Source: Nitrospinae bacterium RIFCSPLOWO2_12_39_16 (lineage in GTDB: Bacteria; Nitrospinota; Nitrospinia; UBA9942). From it: DNA of 9,538 nucleotides. Both the position numbers and the translations under genes were made by a program. A model generated the notes under the pieces. It worked only from the letters and a program-made list of their open reading frames with translations. It made no database searches and was not told where the DNA came from. Shown here piece by piece: positions 5,794-9,538 of this stretch. The stretch covers positions 1 through 9,538 of the forward strand of contig MHDO01000151.1 in NCBI GenBank assembly GCA_001805005.1, read 5' to 3'. Every line of letters starts with the position of its first letter. Positions within the stretch are counted from its first letter, which is position 1.

Positions 5794-7458
5794 TTATTTC
5801 TTCTCAACAAAGGCATTTGAAACATCAACCCTGTAGCCACCTATTGTGACAATTCCCCTTGTATTGACTAATGAGTTGTCTGTAACAGGGTCTCTCCACC
5901 AACTTTCCATACGGGCTTCCGATTTATCTTTTGGAGAATAATAAACTCCCTCATTATGATTACCCTCAAAGAAATATATACGGCTTCCAAGTTGAAGCTC
6001 CGACGCACCGGCTGATCTTACGGCTTTAAAAAACTTACTCCACACCTTTTGACCATCATGATACATGAGAAATTCACCTTCAGGGTTTGTTGCCGTAGGC
6101 CGGGTAATCATTTTTCCGACTCTTCCATTCTGATCTCTGTCGCCGGAAAACACCAGATATTCATCCGGCTCAAAAAAGGAAGATGTTTCAGGTATAGCTG
6201 GAGTTGGTGAAGGAGGTTGAACCTGAGCTGATGGTGATGGAGGAGGTGGTGGTGTCGGCATAGTCTTTGCCGGTGCTGCCCCACCTAAACTTACCTCTAC
6301 TGTATTTGCACTTGCACCTATTACCTTTACAGGAATGCCTCCAAAGTTCTTCCTCGCAATCTCGTCTGATAGCTGTTGGGCATTACCCTTCATTTCTACA
6401 TCAAGGACTGCTGTCCCTGCCTCAAGACTCCTCTGATAGATTGCCTGAACACCCCTTATCTGTCCCTGAATTATATCCTTAAACTTTACAAAATCGGAAT
6501 ATTCACTGATACCCCTTACTGTCAACTGAATTAAACCGCCGCCAGATACCTCACCGCTCCACTTTGCAACAATCTGGTCAATAATCTTTCCTGACGCCTC
6601 TCTTGCTGCCTTTTCCAATGCCTCTGTCCCGCCTGTCACTTCAGAGATATTCCTGCTTACACCATGCCCCCTTGCCGACCCTAAGACTGCCCCATTATCA
6701 ACTCTTAAGGCAGAGGCTGTAATATCTGCTATATATGAACCTACTTTACTGCCTGTATTTCGTGGTCCCTCTTTTGCCAGTGCCTTACCTTTGACGATTA
6801 CCTCAGCACCAAGCTGTCTGCCGATACTTATTGCACCTGTATCTGTCAAATCAGCAATTCTATAAGCATTGGATACTTCTATCTTTCCTGTAGCTACTGA
6901 TGAATCCACGACATTAAATCCCTTATTCAGAAATTCCTCCTTTAATGCTGTCTCAGAGGCAGCCATATCATAATGCTGTCCCTTAAATTCACTCTTCCCA
7001 TACCACCAAAATACATAAAACTCCTGCCCTATGTTCTGTTCGGCAATCATAAAGAGAACCCTCGGCTTCTGAACCCTCTGCATGAGAATTCCAAGAGCGC
7101 CTAAGTCATTCTTCAGGTCTCCGAGCTTAACAGTTGCAGAAATAGTAACCTGATATAATTCAGGTGATGGAGATTCACTTACCACCTTATAATTCTGGAT
7201 ATAACCCTGACTCTTTGTCAGGATGCTGTCCCTTATAAGCTGATAATTCTCAACAACAGTCTCTGATGAGACCATTGTCCCGACTGCCTGCTCCACAGCC
7301 TTTCTCAGTGCATCATTTACTGCTGTATCCCTTGCTATTGCCTTATCGCCCTGTAAGACTGCGGCTACACCGGTAGCGGTTACATCCTGCGTTTGGGCGT
7401 AGCTGATGGAAGATAGGAATAAAATGGATAAAATGAAAAACAAAATACCTCTCTTCAT
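5794..7458 (-). CDS. FlgT-like periplasmic protein with Pro-rich linker and extra C-terminal domain
   Basis: 554 residues from the ATG at 7458, preceded by AAAGGAGG at seven bases. The 34-residue longer frame starts upstream of the likely promoter and is rejected. Residues 1-21 are a Sec signal peptide (ISYA cut). Residues 25-115 match a FlgT_N-type module: VTATGVAAV, helix DALRKAVEQAVG, VSSETVVENY. Residues 130-300 look like a FlgT_M/CsgG-like alpha-beta domain (PRVLFMIAEQ, FLNKGFNVVDSS, GAEVIVKGKA). Residues 308-392 hold two short repeats of the form LTVRGISEYSDF and VLDVEMKGNAQQL. A Pro-rich linker (398-426) leads to a 125-residue C-terminal domain (430-554), rich in aromatics and Gly, that I do not recognise. 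FlgT builds the H-ring around the Vibrio flagellar basal body. First gene of the operon; no flagellar genes are nearby. Confidence 0.85.
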   Translation of the reverse strand: MKRGILFFILSILFLSSISYAQTQDVTATGVAAVLQGDKAIARDTAVNDALRKAVEQAVGTMVSSETVVENYQLIRDSILTKSQGYIQNYKVVSESPSPELYQVTISATVKLGDLKNDLGALGILMQRVQKPRVLFMIAEQNIGQEFYVFWWYGKSEFKGQHYDMAASETALKEEFLNKGFNVVDSSVATGKIEVSNAYRIADLTDTGAISIGRQLGAEVIVKGKALAKEGPRNTGSKVGSYIADITASALRVDNGAVLGSARGHGVSRNISEVTGGTEALEKAAREASGKIIDQIVAKWSGEVSGGGLIQLTVRGISEYSDFVKFKDIIQGQIRGVQAIYQRSLEAGTAVLDVEMKGNAQQLSDEIARKNFGGIPVKVIGASANTVEVSLGGAAPAKTMPTPPPPPSPSAQVQPPSPTPAIPETSSFFEPDEYLVFSGDRDQNGRVGKMITRPTATNPEGEFLMYHDGQKVWSKFFKAVRSAGASELQLGSRIYFFEGNHNEGVYYSPKDKSEARMESWWRDPVTDNSLVNTRGIVTIGGYRVDVSNAFVEKK

Positions 7459-7465
7459 ATATAAA

Positions 7466-7473
7466 CCTCCTTT
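7466..7473 (-). promoter_or_regulatory. Ribosome binding site that fixes the FlgT-like start at 7458
   Basis: AAAGGAGG seven bases before the ATG at 7458; it supports the trimmed start with an intact signal peptide. Confidence 0.75.
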
Positions 7474-7510
7474 ATGAATACGGATTTTAATTATTAAGGA
7501 AAGCGATACT

Positions 7511-7539
7511 AATTTACTTTCAGAAACTAAAAAAGTCAA
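7511..7539 (-). promoter_or_regulatory. Sigma70-type promoter of the envelope operon
   Basis: TTGACT (7534-7539) and TAAATT (7511-7516) are separated by exactly 17 bases. They match the -35 and -10 consensus at five and four of six bases, including the key T, A and T of the -10. Transcription would start near 7504, about 45 bases before the FlgT-like ATG. This also argues against a start codon at 7560. Confidence 0.6.
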
Positions 7540-7598
7540 GCAAATTTCATCACTATGCAAAACAATAATTATAAGTGGTTTAAGAAAAGTTTTTGCAG

Positions 7599-7604
7599 TA
7601 TACT
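7599..7604 (+). promoter_or_regulatory. Possible -10 element of recN
   Basis: TATACT, five of six consensus bases, 23 bases before the recN ATG. No convincing -35 sits 16-18 bases upstream, so the call is weak. AGGGG (7619-7623 region) is the likely ribosome binding site. No E. coli-type LexA box (CTGT-N8-ACAG) was found, although recN is SOS-controlled in many bacteria. Confidence 0.3.
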
Positions 7605-7627
7605 TATCATTAATTTACAGGGGTAAT

Positions 7628-9340
7628 ATGTTAAAGGAACTACGCATAAAAAACTATGCCATCATAGATGAGCTGAGTATAGATTTTAAGGCTGGACTCA
7701 ATATACTGACAGGTGAAACAGGTGCAGGAAAATCAATTATAATTGAATCTCTCGGACTGATACTTGGCGAAAGGGCATCTGATGAATCTATCAGAAGCGG
7801 AGAAGATTCGGCTGCGGTTGAGGCGGTTTATGATATATCAAAGATAAAAAATATAAAAGAGAAACTGTCTGAATCTGGAATTGAAACAGAAAATAATGAG
7901 CTGATAATAAGGAGGCAGATTTCCCGCTCAGGAAAGAACAGGAGTTATATAAATAACAGTGCAGTCAATCTCTCTTTATTAAAAGATATAGGCGATATGC
8001 TGGTGGATATCCATGGCCAGCATGAGCATCAGACCCTCCTCCACCCTGAAAACCACTCTATTGTCCTTGATTTATTTGGCAATATACTTCCCTTGAGAGA
8101 AAAATGCAGGGAGAACTATTCAAACCTCCAGAACCTCCAAAGGGAGGTAAATGAACTGATAAATAAAGAAAGGGAAAGGGTGCAGAAGATAGACCTCTTA
8201 AATTTTCAGAAGGAAGAGATAGATAAGGCTGAACTGAATACAGATGAAGATGAGGAACTAAAAAGGGAAAAAAATCTCATCCAGAATGCGGAAAGACTGC
8301 ACAGATATGCAACAGAGTCTTATGATATTTTATATTCATCAGAAGGCTCTGTAACTGAAAAGTTAAATACTGTTATTACAGCCATCGGAGAGCTAAGCAG
8401 GATTGATTCATCAACAGAAAAAATTTTAAATGACGGCAGAGAGGTTCTTTTTCAGATAGAGGATTTGGCTTCCAGAATAAGAGATTATTCAGATAAAATT
8501 GAATTTAATCCAAACCGCTTATCCGAAATAGATGACAGGCTTGCAGAGATAACAGCCTTAAAGAGAAAATACGGTGCGAATATTGAGGATATTTTAAATT
8601 ATAGAAAAAAGATTGATGAAGACCTTGAAATCTTATCCAAGAGTCAGGAGAGAATGGATAGACTGACTACTGAAATAGAAAAACTCAAAAAAGAGATGGA
8701 AGATACTTTAATGAAATTGGCAAGAGAAAGGGAAAAGGCTTCAGATAGATTTGAATCCATGATAGAAAAAGAGCTGAAAGAACTAAAGATGGAAAAGGTA
8801 AGATTTAAAGTAGAATTTTTCTATGAAGAAGATGACAGCAGCTTCATAAAATACAAAGGTAAACCTGTAAAGTTCTTTCCTGAAGGGATAGGCAAAATAG
8901 AATTTTTCTTCTCTCCAAATATAGGCGAGGACTTAAAACCACTTTCAAAAATCGCATCAGGCGGCGAACTTTCAAGGGTCATGCTGTCAATAAAAAATAT
9001 ACTGACAAATAAAGACTCTATCCCTGTGTTGATTTTTGACGAGGTGGATGCAGGGATAGGCGGGGGTGTAGCTGAGGTGGTTGGGGAAAAATTGAAGAAG
9101 GTTTCAAAAGGGAGACAGGTTTTTTGTATTACTCATCTCCCCCAGATTGCAAGCCGTGCAGACACCCATTTTCAGATTGCAAAGAAGACTTCCAATGGCA
9201 GAACAATCACATCAATAAAAGAACTAAAAGGTGAAGAGAGGGTTGAAGAAATTGCAAGAATGGCAGGTGGAAAGATAATTACAGATACTGTCAGGAGGCA
9301 CGCAGAGGAAATGATTATGAAAGGTGATAAGATAAATTGA
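7628..9340 (+). CDS. recN: DNA repair protein RecN
   Basis: 570 residues, near the usual RecN length of about 550-580. RecN is an SMC-like ATPase that acts at DNA double-strand breaks in recombinational repair. The N-terminal LKELRIKNYAIIDELSIDF is the classical RecN start. The Walker A motif GETGAGKS is at 29-36. Residues around 60-120 carry the usual RRQISRSGKNRSYIN and the DIHGQHEHQTLL motif. A coiled coil spans about 150-380, rich in Lys and Glu. The ABC signature SGGELS is at 444-449, Walker B VLIFDEVDAG at 467-476, and the H-loop His503 lies in FCITHLPQ. All catalytic motifs are intact. It stands alone on the plus strand, divergent from the envelope operon and convergent with the gene at the right edge, so it is probably monocistronic. 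Confidence 0.98.
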   Translation: MLKELRIKNYAIIDELSIDFKAGLNILTGETGAGKSIIIESLGLILGERASDESIRSGEDSAAVEAVYDISKIKNIKEKLSESGIETENNELIIRRQISRSGKNRSYINNSAVNLSLLKDIGDMLVDIHGQHEHQTLLHPENHSIVLDLFGNILPLREKCRENYSNLQNLQREVNELINKERERVQKIDLLNFQKEEIDKAELNTDEDEELKREKNLIQNAERLHRYATESYDILYSSEGSVTEKLNTVITAIGELSRIDSSTEKILNDGREVLFQIEDLASRIRDYSDKIEFNPNRLSEIDDRLAEITALKRKYGANIEDILNYRKKIDEDLEILSKSQERMDRLTTEIEKLKKEMEDTLMKLAREREKASDRFESMIEKELKELKMEKVRFKVEFFYEEDDSSFIKYKGKPVKFFPEGIGKIEFFFSPNIGEDLKPLSKIASGGELSRVMLSIKNILTNKDSIPVLIFDEVDAGIGGGVAEVVGEKLKKVSKGRQVFCITHLPQIASRADTHFQIAKKTSNGRTITSIKELKGEERVEEIARMAGGKIITDTVRRHAEEMIMKGDKIN

Positions 9341-9401
9341 CTATAAAGGCAAATGCCTGTAAAATTCTCCCATAAATTTTTCTTTGCGAGGGACAATGAG
9401 T

Positions 9402-9538
9402 TTACTCTTCCCCTAAATCCCCGGCAATAAGCCTGAATTGCTCCAATGCCGATTCAAGGTCTTCTGCTATCTCGCGGGCGATGACATCAGGCTCAGGTAG
9501 GTTTTCGGACTCCTCAAGGCTCTCGTCCTTAAGCCAGA
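9402..9538 (-). CDS. hsdM: C-terminal end of type I restriction-modification methyltransferase subunit (HsdM), partial
   Basis: Only the last 44 codons and the TAA (9402-9404) are inside the window. The peptide begins WLKDESLEESENLPEPDVIA and continues REIAEDLESALEQFRLIAGD, ending LGEE. This Trp-Leu-Lys-Asp-Glu start, LPEPDVIA and the acidic DLESALEQF helix are typical of the extreme C-terminus of the N6-adenine methylase subunit of type I systems. That helix is where the subunit contacts its partners. The catalytic NPPF motif would lie outside the window. If the call is right, hsdS and hsdR may lie nearby, but the last gene in this direction is hsdM itself. The gene converges with recN, 61 bases apart. 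A short tail limits certainty. Confidence 0.7.
   Translation of the reverse strand, partial: WLKDESLEESENLPEPDVIAREIAEDLESALEQFRLIAGDLGEE

Noticed and set aside
5769..5840. 24-residue N-terminal extension of the DUF799-like gene
   Set aside because: It overlaps the end of the upstream gene and hides a clear lipoprotein signal; GGGAGG points to the ATG at 5768.
7459..7560. 34-residue N-terminal extension of the FlgT-like gene
   Set aside because: It begins upstream of the likely promoter (7511-7539) and lacks a ribosome binding site; AAAGGAGG points to 7458.
7561..7627. LexA/SOS box upstream of recN
   Set aside because: No CTGT-N8-ACAG or GAAC-N4-GTTC pattern is present; a lineage-specific operator cannot be excluded by eye.
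9347..9358. Small palindrome AGGCAAATGCCT between recN and hsdM as a terminator
   Set aside because: The stem is only four pairs with no T-run following, too weak for an intrinsic terminator.

Overview
The window reads as a piece of a moderately AT-rich chromosome from a diderm (Gram-negative-type) bacterium. Three of the six envelope proteins carry lipoprotein signals, and the others have Sec signal peptides. The Shine-Dalgarno sequences (GGAGG, AAAGGAGG) and sigma70-like promoters are standard. The mix of NHL, SLH, LPP20 and CsgG proteins and the short intergenic repeats would suit a Nitrospirota, Desulfobacterota or similar lineage. No marker gene fixes the phylum, so that placement is an impression only.

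Layout. Positions 1-7458 hold six genes, all on the minus strand and read right to left from a good promoter at 7511-7539. In order of transcription they are: a FlgT-like periplasmic protein (5794-7458), a GNA1162/DUF799-like lipoprotein (5040-5768), a CsgG-fold lipoprotein with a FlgT_C-like tail (3951-4913), a secreted LPP20/FlgP-like protein (3022-3870), a TPR plus SLH lipoprotein (1825-3009), and an NHL propeller-FN3-CsgG-like fusion (1728 down to the left edge, cut off). On the plus strand, 7628-9340 is recN. At the right edge, converging on recN, is the last 44 codons of a type I restriction-modification methyltransferase (HsdM). Several annotated starts are trimmed relative to the longest open frame, because a strong ribosome binding site points to an internal ATG.

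How the genes may work together. The operon contains relatives of all three parts of the Vibrio flagellar H-ring/outer-membrane set (FlgO/CsgG fold, FlgP/LPP20, FlgT), but no flagellar rod, hook, motor or flagellin gene is present here and there is no curli subunit. It adds a DUF799 lipoprotein, a lipoprotein with SLH (cell-wall binding) domains and a beta-propeller fusion. The best inference is an outer-membrane/periplasmic assembly tied to peptidoglycan, possibly a secretion or surface-structure platform. This is the most interesting content of the window. The FlgT-like and LPP20-like proteins share a 48-residue module that aligns without gaps, with 20 identities by hand count, which supports a common origin for parts of the system.

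Three intergenic gaps inside the operon hold repeat-like DNA: a long hairpin at 1742-1811, a GAGTTA-type inverted array at 3886-3952, and a REP-like fragment next to an orphan perfect Shine-Dalgarno sequence at 4929-5003. These may modulate expression of the downstream genes. No stretch longer than 300 bases lacks a gene, and no tRNA, rRNA, CRISPR array or complete insertion sequence was seen.
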